Assembly (NCBI GenBank): GCA_014879945.1
Contig: JACSRE010000381.1
Coordinates: 1-64,000 of the forward strand
Direction of reading: 5' to 3'
Length of the DNA: 64,000 nucleotides
From: Myxococcus sp.
Lineage (GTDB): Bacteria > Myxococcota > Myxococcia > Myxococcales > Myxococcaceae
The position numbers and the translations under genes are program-made. Under the pieces are notes generated by a model. It was given only the letters and a program-made list of their open reading frames with translations, had not been told where the DNA came from and made no database searches. Numbering within the stretch: the first letter of the stretch is position 1; each line of letters begins with the position of its first letter. This document shows positions 8,671 through 18,329 of the stretch, piece after piece.

Positions 8671-11600
8671 ATGCGGACTCTGCACGCCGTCGTCGTCCTC
8701 GCCCTGCTGACCCACTGCGCCCCGCCCCCTCAGGGCCTGCGCGCAGCCGACGAAGGGCCGGGCCCCACGGTGGCGTTCGACGTCTTCCACCTGCCGCTGC
8801 CCGAGATCCCCCTTCCCAACGACTTCGCGACCCGCTTCGACGCGCTGTCGCCGACGAAGCGGCGCATCAACGCCGCCATCGAGGTCGCGCCCACCCGCTG
8901 GGAGCGCCGCATTCGCGCGGCCCTCGACGACATCTCGGGCTGGGGCACGCTGGCCCCCATCACCGTCTCGTTCTCGGAGCCGCTCGACCTCGTCGAGCTG
9001 ACGCGCCGCCACCAGGCGCCGGGCGACCTCGCCGACGACGCCCTCTACGTCATCGACGTCACCCGCGGCTCCCCCGGCTTCTGCGAGCCCACCCTGCTCG
9101 ACCTCGGCCAGGGCCACTTCCCGCTCATCGCCGACGAGCGCACCTACTTCCCCGAAGAGCCGCACGGCTCGCTCGAGCAGCTGCTGTTCGACCAGGAGGA
9201 GGAGGACCTCAACGGCAACGGCGTGCTCGACCCCGGCGAAGACACCGACATGGACGGGGTGCTCGACCACCCCAACACGCTCGACCACAAGACGGGCGGC
9301 CCCTTCGACGTCATCGGCTTCTACGAGCACGAGACCAACACCCTCATCGCGCGCCCCCTCGAGCCCATGCGCGAGAAGACGACCTATGCGGTGGTGCTGA
9401 CCAGGCGCCTGGTGGGGAAGGACGGCAAGCCGGTGCGCTCGCCGATGCCCGCCATCAACCACCTGAGCCAGACGCAGGCCTTGAGCGCGCTGCCCGAGTG
9501 CCTCTCGATGCAGTCGCTGAGCCTCGACGACGTCGCCTTCACCTGGTCGTTCACCACCCAGTCGGTGACGGGAGACTACGTCGCCGTTCGCGACGGCTTC
9601 ATGGGCCTGGGGCCCCTGGGCTTCCTGAAGGACAAGTTCCCCGCCGAGATCGCCACCCTCGAAGAGGCGCGGCGCTCCGAAGGCCGCGGCACCAACACGA
9701 AGATCGTGCCCGGCTCGCAGTTCTTGAACCTGGGCGAGCAGCTCTTGTCGTTCGTCGGCGGCTCGAGCGTCTCTGACGGCTCGAAGGACCTGTTCCGCGG
9801 GTGGCTGCGCTCCATCGACTTCTTCGCGGCGCCCACCATGGTGTCGCCGCAGTTCTTCCCCCGCAACGACTCCGAGGGAAAGCAGCTGCCCTTCTACGAG
9901 CAGGTGATGAAGCTCGACCCGCTGCGCGGCGTCGCCGAGACGCGCGAAGAGACGGTGCCGATGTTCCTGGCGGTGCCGAAGAACCGCACCGGCCCGGCGC
10001 CCGTCGTCATCTTCGTGCACGGCCACACGGGCTCGAAGCTCGACTCCATCATCTTCATGGGCCCGATGGCCCGCTTCGGCATGGCCACCATCGGCCTCGA
10101 CGCCGTCAGCCACGGGGTGGGCATCTCTGACGCCGACATCTCGCTCTTCTCGGGCATCGTCGAGAGCTACGGCATCACGCCGCTGGCCAACGCCATCTTG
10201 AAGGGCCGCGCGTGGGACCAGAACGGCGACGGCATTCCCGACTCGGGCGCCGACTTCTTCAGCGCCTACGTGCCGCACAGCCGCGACACCGTGAAGCAGA
10301 CGGCCTTCGACGTGATGCGCCTGGTGCGCGTGCTGCGCACCTTCGACGGCAAGAAGAAGTGGAAGTTCGACGTGAACAAGAACGGCCAGGACGACGACCT
10401 CGCCGGTGACTTCGACGGCGACGGCAAGGTGGACCTCGGCGGGCCCGACGTGCCCATCTACATGGCGGGCGCGTCGCTGGGCGGCATCATGTCGAGCCTG
10501 CTGGGCGGCCTCGAGCCCGAGTTCGACGCGATTCTTCCCGTGTTGCCCGGCGGCTACCTGTCAGAGATCGGCGCCCGCACCGCGCTGGGCCAGGTGAAGA
10601 ACCCGCTGGTGCTGCGCATGTTCGCGCCGCTGTTCCTGGTGCGCGACTCGAACGCGCCGGTGCTCTCGGTGATGTACCCGAGCGCGGTGAAGAGCGTGGA
10701 GCTGAAGCTGGCCGCGCTGCCGAAGCTGACGCCCGGGAGCATCGCGGTGATGCGCAACCTCACCACGAAGGAGTGGCGCTGCGCCCGGGTGCAGAAGAAC
10801 GGGCACCTGCGCCTCTCGGTGCCCTCGGACCAGGGCGACGCGCTGCGCTTCGAGCTGTATGACCAGGAGCTCCCCTCCCAGGAGAAGACCGGCTGCGACC
10901 CCACCGGCGTCGAGCCCATCAAGGTCGTCGACACCCTCGATCGCGAGGTGAAGTTCCTCGGGCAGGCGATTCCGGCGGGCGCGCCCCTGACCGCCTTCGC
11001 CGACGGCTACGGCCTGCGCCGCGGCTCGCCCGAGATGCGCCGGCTGCTCGCGCTCGGACAGATCGCGCTGGAGTCGGGCGACCCGGCCAACTTCGCGCCC
11101 TTCTACGACGGCACCCGCACCCTCACCTATGGCGACGGCTCGACGGTGAAGACGCGGGCGCTGCTGGTGCCGATGACGGGCGACCCGGGCGTCCCCATCT
11201 CGACGGCCAACGCGCTGATGCGCGCCGCCGGCTTCCTCGACGTGCGCAAGGTGGACCCGCGCTACGGCAAGTCGATGCAGCAGGAGCTCATCGACGTCGG
11301 CTTCGTCGAGGGCGTGGAGCGCTCCCTGCGCTACCGCGACAGCCGAAACCGCCCGGTGTTGATGGACGTGGACGTGCTGCAGAGCGTTCGGCCGGGTGGC
11401 GACGACGGCTTCGGGGCGCCGCGCCTGAACCCGCCGCTGCGCGCGTACGGGCCCAGCGAGAAGATCGGCGGCACCGTCGGCGCGCTGATGCCCTTCATGG
11501 ACCCCGAGGGCGCCCACAGCTTCCCCATCCCCGACCCGGGCAAGTCGTTCGACCTGGGCTCGCTGCTCATCAACGTCTTCAGCTCGTACCTGGGCTCGGG

Positions 11601-11676
11601 CGGCGAGCGGGTGTCACTCGAGCCGTGCATGGAGCGCTCGAGCTGCGACTGGTTCCCTCCGATTCCGGCGCCGTGA
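8671..11676 (+). CDS. large alpha/beta-hydrolase-fold lipoprotein
   Basis: ATG 8671 MRTLHAVVVLALLTHC lipobox; nucleophile elbow GASLGG; Ca-binding-like DLNGNGVLDPGEDTDMDGVLD. Confidence 0.7.
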   Translation: MRTLHAVVVLALLTHCAPPPQGLRAADEGPGPTVAFDVFHLPLPEIPLPNDFATRFDALSPTKRRINAAIEVAPTRWERRIRAALDDISGWGTLAPITVSFSEPLDLVELTRRHQAPGDLADDALYVIDVTRGSPGFCEPTLLDLGQGHFPLIADERTYFPEEPHGSLEQLLFDQEEEDLNGNGVLDPGEDTDMDGVLDHPNTLDHKTGGPFDVIGFYEHETNTLIARPLEPMREKTTYAVVLTRRLVGKDGKPVRSPMPAINHLSQTQALSALPECLSMQSLSLDDVAFTWSFTTQSVTGDYVAVRDGFMGLGPLGFLKDKFPAEIATLEEARRSEGRGTNTKIVPGSQFLNLGEQLLSFVGGSSVSDGSKDLFRGWLRSIDFFAAPTMVSPQFFPRNDSEGKQLPFYEQVMKLDPLRGVAETREETVPMFLAVPKNRTGPAPVVIFVHGHTGSKLDSIIFMGPMARFGMATIGLDAVSHGVGISDADISLFSGIVESYGITPLANAILKGRAWDQNGDGIPDSGADFFSAYVPHSRDTVKQTAFDVMRLVRVLRTFDGKKKWKFDVNKNGQDDDLAGDFDGDGKVDLGGPDVPIYMAGASLGGIMSSLLGGLEPEFDAILPVLPGGYLSEIGARTALGQVKNPLVLRMFAPLFLVRDSNAPVLSVMYPSAVKSVELKLAALPKLTPGSIAVMRNLTTKEWRCARVQKNGHLRLSVPSDQGDALRFELYDQELPSQEKTGCDPTGVEPIKVVDTLDREVKFLGQAIPAGAPLTAFADGYGLRRGSPEMRRLLALGQIALESGDPANFAPFYDGTRTLTYGDGSTVKTRALLVPMTGDPGVPISTANALMRAAGFLDVRKVDPRYGKSMQQELIDVGFVEGVERSLRYRDSRNRPVLMDVDVLQSVRPGGDDGFGAPRLNPPLRAYGPSEKIGGTVGALMPFMDPEGAHSFPIPDPGKSFDLGSLLINVFSSYLGSGGERVSLEPCMERSSCDWFPPIPAP

Positions 11677-12047
11677 CGAACCTGAGTGGGCCGACGCCTC
11701 GAGGCTCGTTCCCGGTGAGGGCCAGGTTGGCGGGCAGCGGCGCGCACAGCACGTCACTGGTGCTGACGCTGGCGCCTCCGTAGGCGCAGCTTCGCGCGTC
11801 GGGCTCGTCCCGCTCGAGTGCGCGAGGCACCACGCCGGGCCCGATGCACCAGCGCTCCGGATGGGCGCCGTCGTCATCGAACGCATGCACCGTCGTGGGC
11901 AGAGGCTCCGCGAGCCGAGAGGCCGTCGCCCACGGCGTCGCGACCTGAGTGCGCGGGCCGCTCGAAGGCGAAGGCCCTGCCGCGCCTGCCAGCGTGGTGG
12001 GACCTCGACGCGCTGGCCCGTTTCGGGGTTTGTTCTTCGGCGACCTC

Positions 12048-12540
12048 ATGCTCTCGCTCACGGCGCTCGCGATCCTGACGTGTTCACCGAACATCCTCGG
12101 CGCGATCGCCGACAAGGACATCGCCGGCCCCGGAGTCACCCTGCGCCAGCGGGCGTCGACGAAGGAGCCGCGCGTCTTTCACGGTCGAGCTGCTCGACGG
12201 GACCGGGAAGGTCCTCTGGAGGCAGCGGCCCTTCCCGTCCTTGCCCACCCGGCCACCGCTCTTCTCGGACGACGGGCGGTGGGTGGTGCTCGAGGGCTCA
12301 GCGAGCTCGCATGAGCTCATCGTCATCGACCCGAAGGGCGTGGTGCGGCGCTCCAGGTTCTCCGCGCTGCTCGACGCCACCGAGCGCGCGCGCATCCCCC
12401 GCACCAACTGTGGGGACCAGTGGCTCGAGGGGTATCGGTTCGAGGGGCTGTCGGTGCGGGTGAGCGTGCAGCAGGGCCCGGAGCACCCACCGCTCGTCTT
12501 CGTGGTCGACGCCGCGACCGGCGCCATCACCCGGCGCTGA
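12048..12540 (+). pseudogene. hypothetical protein, apparent single-nt frameshift near 12177-12180
   Basis: Frame 0: MLSLTALAILTCSPNILGAIADKDIAGPGVTLRQRASTKEPRVF; frame +1 from 12181: TVELLDGTGKVLWRQRPFPSLPTRPPLFSDDGRWVVLEG...AITRR*; removing one T from gtcTTTcacg joins them. Confidence 0.6.
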
Positions 12541-12574
12541 GGAACTCGCTTCGTTTCGTCCTCCGCGACGCGAC

Positions 12575-12606
12575 AGCCCCCATCGTCGGCGGCGGCGCAG
12601 GGGGCT
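12575..12606 (+). terminator. possible hairpin terminator (7-bp stem, no T-tract)
   Basis: AGCCCCC ... GGGGGCT inverted repeat 35 bp after stop at 12540. Confidence 0.3.
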
Positions 12607-12681
12607 GAAGCCCTGATGCAAGCGCCGCCGAGCTCGCGCGTTAGCCCCACTCGAACTGCCACGCCGCCCCCGGGAGCACCC

Positions 12682-13716
12682 ATGCAGGCCCAGCCTCACC
12701 TCACCACGGCCCCCACCGCCGCCATCGCCGGCCGAACCATGAGGGCCCTGGCGCATCGCCGCTACGGCGCCCCCGGGCTGCTCAGCCTCGAAGACCTGCC
12801 GCGGCCGTCACCAGGCCCCGACGAGGTGCTGGTGAAAGTGCACGCCGCGAACGTCAGCATCGGCGACCACCACGTCATCGACGGCACGCCCTACCTGGTG
12901 CGGGTGACGCCGTACGGTGGGCTCCCCCGGCCGCGCAACCTGGTGCCCGGCACCACGCTGTCGGGCGTGGTCGAAGAGGTCGGCGCGCAGGTCACCGCCT
13001 TCGAGGTGGGCGACGAGGTGTTCGGGGAGGTCGGCCACGGCGCGTTCGCCGAGTACGCGGCCGCGCCTGCGCGCGCGCTGGCGTCGAAGCCACGCGCGCT
13101 CTCACTCGAAGACGCGGCCGCGGTGCCGTGGGCCATGGCGGCGCTCCAGGGCCTGCGCGACGCGGGCAACCTGCAGGCCGGCCAGAAGGTGCTCCTCAAC
13201 GGCGCGTCGGGCGCGGTGGGCAGCTGGGCGGTGCAGCTCGCCAGGCACCTGGGCGCCCACGTCACCGCGGTCTGCAGCACCCGCAACGTCGAGCGCGTGC
13301 GAGCGCTCGGCGCCGACGAGGTCATCGACTACACGAAGGCCGACTTCCTCCAGGGCGGAGCGCGCTTCGACGTGGTGTTCGACGCCGTCGGCAACCGCTC
13401 GGTCGCCGAGTTCCGGAGCGCGTTGACGCCGACCGGCACCTACGTCGCCTGCGGTGGCGGGGGCAGCACCTGGTTCGGACCGCTGGGGCGCATCGTGTGG
13501 ATGATGCTGTGCTCGCCGTTCACGAAGCAGCGCCTCAAGCCGCTGCTGGCCGAGCCCAACGCGAAGGACCTCGCCCTGCTGGCGGAGTGGATCGACGGCG
13601 GCCATCTGAGGCCCGTCATCGAGCGGCGGCTCCCGCTCGCGCGCGCGGTCGAGGCGCTCCGGCACGTCGGCGAGGGCCACGCGCAGGGCGCGACCCTCAT
13701 CACGATGACGTCGTAG
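12682..13716 (+). CDS. NAD(P)-dependent alcohol dehydrogenase / quinone oxidoreductase (MDR family)
   Basis: LNGASGAVGSWAVQLARHLGAHVTAVCSTRN Rossmann motif, GTTLSGVVEEVGAQVTAFEVGDEVFG; start 12682 or 12739. Confidence 0.9.
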   Translation: MQAQPHLTTAPTAAIAGRTMRALAHRRYGAPGLLSLEDLPRPSPGPDEVLVKVHAANVSIGDHHVIDGTPYLVRVTPYGGLPRPRNLVPGTTLSGVVEEVGAQVTAFEVGDEVFGEVGHGAFAEYAAAPARALASKPRALSLEDAAAVPWAMAALQGLRDAGNLQAGQKVLLNGASGAVGSWAVQLARHLGAHVTAVCSTRNVERVRALGADEVIDYTKADFLQGGARFDVVFDAVGNRSVAEFRSALTPTGTYVACGGGGSTWFGPLGRIVWMMLCSPFTKQRLKPLLAEPNAKDLALLAEWIDGGHLRPVIERRLPLARAVEALRHVGEGHAQGATLITMTS

Positions 13717-13722
13717 TCGGGC

Positions 13723-14310
13723 TCACGGCATCGGAATGCGAACCTCGCCGGGCGCCACGTGCACCTGGCCGGTCGGCAACACCCACTGCTGCGGGAAGCG
13801 CTCCTTGTCGGCGCGCTCCTGAGACACCTCGCCGATGACCTTGAACGTCACCGAGCGTCCCGTCACCCGCACCGACCGACGCGAGAAGACGACGAAGTTG
13901 AGCTCGCTCGCCTCTTGCGAGAGCAGGTAGAGGCCGTCGGCCGGCGTGTCTCTGACGGCCTTGGCCGACGCCGCGCGCACCAGCGGGTCAGCGTACGCGA
14001 CGCCGAGCCCCGCGATGACCTGGTCCAGGCGCGTGCCCATCAGGTCGGTGAAGAGGCCGCCAAAGACGCTCCCCAGCCCGCCGGCGCCGCCTTCGTCGCC
14101 CCAACAGAAGATGAAGAGCACGCACTGGCGCGAGGCCTCACCCTCGAGCTTGTCGCCCACCTGGTAGCTGACCTCTTGCGGGCGCGCCCACATCGCGTGC
14201 GTCTCGGGCCGCATCGACGCCACGGAGTCGAGGTGACTGCGGCTCGCTGAGGTGACGGCGCACGACGAGAGGAGCCCAAGCACTGCGGCCATGAAGAACG
14301 TTCGGTTCAT
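13723..14310 (-). CDS. hypothetical lipoprotein
   Basis: MNRTFFMAAVLGLLSSCAVT lipobox; 195 aa. Confidence 0.65.
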   Translation of the reverse strand: MNRTFFMAAVLGLLSSCAVTSASRSHLDSVASMRPETHAMWARPQEVSYQVGDKLEGEASRQCVLFIFCWGDEGGAGGLGSVFGGLFTDLMGTRLDQVIAGLGVAYADPLVRAASAKAVRDTPADGLYLLSQEASELNFVVFSRRSVRVTGRSVTFKVIGEVSQERADKERFPQQWVLPTGQVHVAPGEVRIPMP

Positions 14311-14463
14311 GGCGCGCGTGCTAGCGCGGGTAAGAAATCTCTCAAGCGCGAAGACGTTCGTCAGCGCGAAGACGGTTCGTCAGCCCCCGGTGCGCTTTCG
14401 CTTCCGCTTCGCGCGCCGACAAGAGAGCGTGCGCCCCGTCGTTCACCCACGCCCGGAGCGCTC

Positions 14464-14877
14464 ATGCCCAACACCTTCGTCCACCTCGAGCTGAACACCG
14501 ACCACCTCGGCAAGGCCTCGGCCTTCTACAAGCAGCTCTTCGCCTGGAAGATGACGCCCATGAAGGGCCAGCCGTACCTGATGGTGGACACGGGCGCGAA
14601 GAACGGCGGCGCGGGCATTCAGCAGAAGCCGATGCCCGAGGCGCCGACGCAGTGGCTGCCCTACGTCGCGGTGGAGTCGGTGAAGAAGACGGTAGCCAAG
14701 GCGCGCAAGCTCGGCGCCACCGTTCACGTCGAGTACCAGCCCATTCCGGGCATGGGCGCGCTGGGCATCTTCAGCGACCCCACCGGCGCGACCCTCGGCG
14801 TCTGGGAGGCCACCATGCCGGCGAAGAAGCCCGCGAAGGCGGCGAAGAAGAAGAAGCCCAGCGCGAAGAAGAAGTAG
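14464..14877 (+). CDS. VOC (glyoxalase-like) family protein with Lys/Ala/Pro C-terminal tail
   Basis: FVHLELNTDHLGKASAFYKQLFAWKMTPM...GIFSDPTGATLGVWE; tail PAKKPAKAAKKKKPSAKKK. Confidence 0.85.
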   Translation: MPNTFVHLELNTDHLGKASAFYKQLFAWKMTPMKGQPYLMVDTGAKNGGAGIQQKPMPEAPTQWLPYVAVESVKKTVAKARKLGATVHVEYQPIPGMGALGIFSDPTGATLGVWEATMPAKKPAKAAKKKKPSAKKK

Positions 14878-14881
14878 TCGC

Positions 14882-16378
14882 CTACGGCTGCGCCCAGCGC
14901 CCGACCGAGATGGTGCCGCCCGGCTTCATCTCCATCAGGAGCGTGCGCGCCGAGTAGCGCGACTCGGTCAGCCATGACGGCTCGGAGCTCCACGTCACCT
15001 TCGAGCTCGTCACCTTGCCGGTCGCGTCGAAGCCCACCGTCACCTCTTCGGTGTAGTTGTTCACCTCGCCCAGCGAGCGCGGCGCGGTGGCGCCATCGGC
15101 GTCCTTCATGTCGTCGTAGCTGCCGGTCGCCAGCACCATCGAGGTGACCTTGCCGGCGGCGTCTTTGTCGACGCGAATCACGTTCGCCATGTGGTCGACC
15201 CGGCCATCGCCGGTGTGGTCCATGAAGATGACGTCGCCGGGCGTGAGCTGGTTGACGGGCAGCTCGGGCCGCGTCTCGTCGCCGCCGTTGTCCCTCGAGG
15301 CGCTCCACGGCGTGGTGACCTTCACCGCGCGTGAGGCCATGTTCGCGTCGACGCCCGCGTAGCGCAGGTTCACGCCCGTCATCATCGAGGCGTTCGGGTC
15401 GAGCCGCTGAATGGCCTGCGCGTTCTCGTAGCCCGGCCGCACCTGCGGGAGCGCGTCGAAGCGGCTGAAGAAGCCCCTGGTGTTGGTCGAGGTCGCGGCC
15501 TCCCACGTCTTCGCCGGCAGCCCGGCCGGGAGCGGCAGCTGCACGCCGAGGTCGGTCTTCACCTTGGTGCGGAACTGGTCCATCAGGAACAGCGAGGTCG
15601 TCTTGCAGTCGGCCTCGAGGCGGTTGGCCTTCGCGTGCTCCCAGTAGGCGGCGACGAAGGTGCCGTAGGCCTGCTTGATCTCGGGGTGGTTCCAGTTGAC
15701 CGGCTTCGACCGGTCGCTGATGGCCGGCAGCTTCGCCATGCCCAGCGCCTGGTGGTTCGACAGGTAGGCCAGCGGGTCGCCGCTGCGCTCCGCCGGCGTC
15801 CTCAGGTCGGTGCTCGAGAGCTTCGTGTCGAGGGCCTTGAAGGTCGCCGCGTCCACCTGCCCCGTCTGAGGGAGCCCGGCCGACGCCTGAAACGCCTTCA
15901 CGCCGCGCTCGGTGCCCGGCCCGAACTTGCCGTCCACCGTCCCCACGTTCACGCCGAGGCGCGAGAGCGCGTACTGCACCGCGACCGCGCGATCGCCGTT
16001 CTGGCCGCGCACCAGCGGGAGCGAGCCCGGCGCCGCGAAGGCGTTCTTGAGCGCCGCGTCTTTCGGCACGTGCGACCCGTCGCTCACCTCGAACACCGCG
16101 CGGGCCTGGAGCGCCGCCGCCACCGCGGCCGCCTTCGTCGGAGCCCCGGTGCTCGAGGTCAGCGCGATGGAGCCGGCGTCGCCGTTGCGGTCGAACGCGT
16201 CGACCACCTTGAAGAGCGCCGCGGCCTCGGCATCACCCGAGATGACGCCGTCGCGGTTGAGGTCGGCCCTCGCCACGTCCACCCCGGCCAGCTTCGGGTC
16301 GCGGCGTGCCTCGGCGACGTCGAGCTTCTTGTCCTTGAGCGACTGGGTGAACTCGCTGCGCGTGAGGCGATTCGGCAT
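14882..16378 (-). CDS. EF-hand-like + peptidoglycan-binding + NlpC/P60- or amidase-like protein
   Basis: DLNRDGVISGDAEA; PG_binding_1 NGDRAVAVQYALSRLGVNVGTVDGKFGPGTERGVKAFQ; C-term GDVIFMDHTGDGRVDHMANVI; no signal peptide. Confidence 0.65.
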   Translation of the reverse strand: MPNRLTRSEFTQSLKDKKLDVAEARRDPKLAGVDVARADLNRDGVISGDAEAAALFKVVDAFDRNGDAGSIALTSSTGAPTKAAAVAAALQARAVFEVSDGSHVPKDAALKNAFAAPGSLPLVRGQNGDRAVAVQYALSRLGVNVGTVDGKFGPGTERGVKAFQASAGLPQTGQVDAATFKALDTKLSSTDLRTPAERSGDPLAYLSNHQALGMAKLPAISDRSKPVNWNHPEIKQAYGTFVAAYWEHAKANRLEADCKTTSLFLMDQFRTKVKTDLGVQLPLPAGLPAKTWEAATSTNTRGFFSRFDALPQVRPGYENAQAIQRLDPNASMMTGVNLRYAGVDANMASRAVKVTTPWSASRDNGGDETRPELPVNQLTPGDVIFMDHTGDGRVDHMANVIRVDKDAAGKVTSMVLATGSYDDMKDADGATAPRSLGEVNNYTEEVTVGFDATGKVTSSKVTWSSEPSWLTESRYSARTLLMEMKPGGTISVGRWAQP

Positions 16379-16455
16379 GGCTTTCTCTCAAGCACGAGCA
16401 GGCGGAAGGCGCCAGCCCCCGCCCGGCCCGTCGATGGTGGAGGGCGCGCTGGGCT

Positions 16456-17139
16456 TCAGTTCACGCGGAGCGTGTAGGTGCCGCCGTTGCGCGCGAGCTC
16501 GGCGTTCATGTCGGCGCGGAAGCGGCGCAGCTCGGCCGCGTTTCCGACGATGCCCATGCAGCCCGCGGTGCCGGCTCCGCCGCCGTCGGGGTGAATGCGC
16601 AGGTACTGGCGATCGCGGCCCGCGCGCGGATCGTAGAAGCGGTCAGAGCCGGGGCGGCGGGGGTCTTCCATCACGAAGCTGAAGCCGACGCCGTCGCGCG
16701 TGAAGCCGGCGTCGGAGCGCGAGTTCATGTGGGCGCGCACGTTGTAGGTGCCCTGCGGGGTCGAGAAGAGCCGGCTCGAGCCCGAGTTGAAGCGGTAGGT
16801 GTTGCCGTTGACCGTCACCGTTCCAGTGACCATGCCGCGGCCCTGGCGCGGGTTGTCGATGCGCGCGGTGCCGTTGGTGGCGCGGGTGTTTCCTCCGGTG
16901 ATGTCGACTGGCGCCGTGGTGCGGCGGTCGAAGCCGTCTCGGCGCAGCGCGGCCATCGTCTGGGTGCCGACGATGCCGTCGACGTCGAGCCGACGCGCCC
17001 GCTGGTACTGCTCCACCGCCGCCCGGGTGCGGGCGCCGAAGGTGCCATCGGTGCCGCCGGGGTTGAAGCCCGCGCGCCGCAAGGTGTCCTGGAGCTGCCG
17101 AACCGAATCGCCGCGAGAACCGACTCTCAAAGTGCTCAT
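16456..17139 (-). CDS. peptidoglycan-binding + L,D-transpeptidase-like (YkuD/Tlde1-like) protein
   Basis: MSTLRVGSRGDSVRQLQDTLRRAGFNPGGTDGTFGARTRAAVEQYQ (PG_binding_1); C-term RIHPDGGGAGTAGCMGI resembling H...GC catalytic segment. Confidence 0.6.
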   Translation of the reverse strand: MSTLRVGSRGDSVRQLQDTLRRAGFNPGGTDGTFGARTRAAVEQYQRARRLDVDGIVGTQTMAALRRDGFDRRTTAPVDITGGNTRATNGTARIDNPRQGRGMVTGTVTVNGNTYRFNSGSSRLFSTPQGTYNVRAHMNSRSDAGFTRDGVGFSFVMEDPRRPGSDRFYDPRAGRDRQYLRIHPDGGGAGTAGCMGIVGNAAELRRFRADMNAELARNGGTYTLRVN

Positions 17140-17258
17140 GCTCAGTTGTCGCACCGGAGAACGAAAGTGCTCACCCCCGAGTCTGTAATTGGCGTTGCTG
17201 TCGGAGCATGTAGGTTTCTCGGAATCGGCGAGGACCCATTGACCTCAACCGACTGAAA

Positions 17259-18221
17259 TCACGAGAGCTTCACCTCGAGCGCCTTCTCGAGGTCGGTGAT
17301 GGCCTTCGAGAAGCCCTCGATGCCCTCTTTGAGCTTCTCGGTGGCCATGCGGTCGTCGGCGTGGAGCCGATCGAACGCCGCCTGGTCGAGGCTCAGCTTC
17401 GGGCCGCCCGCCTTCGTCGCCGGGTCGAGCTTGCGCGGCAGAGGGCCTTCGAGGGCGTCGAGCTCGGCCAGCAGCTTGGGCGCGATGGTGAGGAGGTCGC
17501 AGCCGGCGAGCTCGGTGATCTCACCCACGTTGCGGAAGCTCGCGCCCATCACCTCGGTGCGGTAGCCGTGCGTCTTGTAGTACTCGTAGATCTTCGTCAC
17601 CGACTGCACGCCGGGGTCTTCCGCGGGCGCGTACGACGCCTTGCCGGTGCTCTTGAGGTACCAGTCGAGAATGCGGCCCACGAAGGGCGAGATGAGCGTC
17701 ACCTTCGCCTCGGCGCACGCCACCGCCTGATGGAAGCCGAACAGCAGCGTCAGGTTGCAGTGAATGCCCTCGCGCTCGAGCACCTCGGCGGCCTTGATGC
17801 CCTCCCACGTCGAGGCGAGCTTGATGAGGATGCGCTCCTTGCCGATGCCGGCCTTCGCGTACATGGCGATGAGCTCTCTCGCCTTCTCGATGCTCTTCTG
17901 GGTGTCGTACGACAGGCGGGCGTCGACCTCGGTCGAGACCCGGCCCGGCACGACCTTCAGAATCTCGATGCCGAACTCCACCGCCAGGCGGTCGACCGCG
18001 CGCTTGGCGACGGCGGCGTTCGACTTGTCGGTGCTGTCGGCGCGGGCCCACTCGAGCGCCGCGGCCACCAGCGCCTGGTACTGCGGCATCGCGGCGGCCG
18101 AGGCGATGAGCGACGGGTTGGTGGTGGCGTCGCGCGGCTTGAACTTCTGAATCGACTCGAAGTCGCCGGTGTCGGCGACGACGACGGTGACGGCCTTGAG
18201 CTGCTCGAGGAAGGTAGCCAT
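17259..18221 (-). CDS. tal: transaldolase
   Basis: [74 protein letters not shown]. Confidence 0.97.
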   Translation of the reverse strand: MATFLEQLKAVTVVVADTGDFESIQKFKPRDATTNPSLIASAAAMPQYQALVAAALEWARADSTDKSNAAVAKRAVDRLAVEFGIEILKVVPGRVSTEVDARLSYDTQKSIEKARELIAMYAKAGIGKERILIKLASTWEGIKAAEVLEREGIHCNLTLLFGFHQAVACAEAKVTLISPFVGRILDWYLKSTGKASYAPAEDPGVQSVTKIYEYYKTHGYRTEVMGASFRNVGEITELAGCDLLTIAPKLLAELDALEGPLPRKLDPATKAGGPKLSLDQAAFDRLHADDRMATEKLKEGIEGFSKAITDLEKALEVKLS

Positions 18222-18329
18222 GACGACACCCTACTCCTCGACGACAGAGGTCGGCACTCCTCGTGAAGCGATCTCGCCACGAGGCACGCGCGGCTCGGCC
18301 AGGGTCATCCCCCAGCCGAGCCGTGGTGC

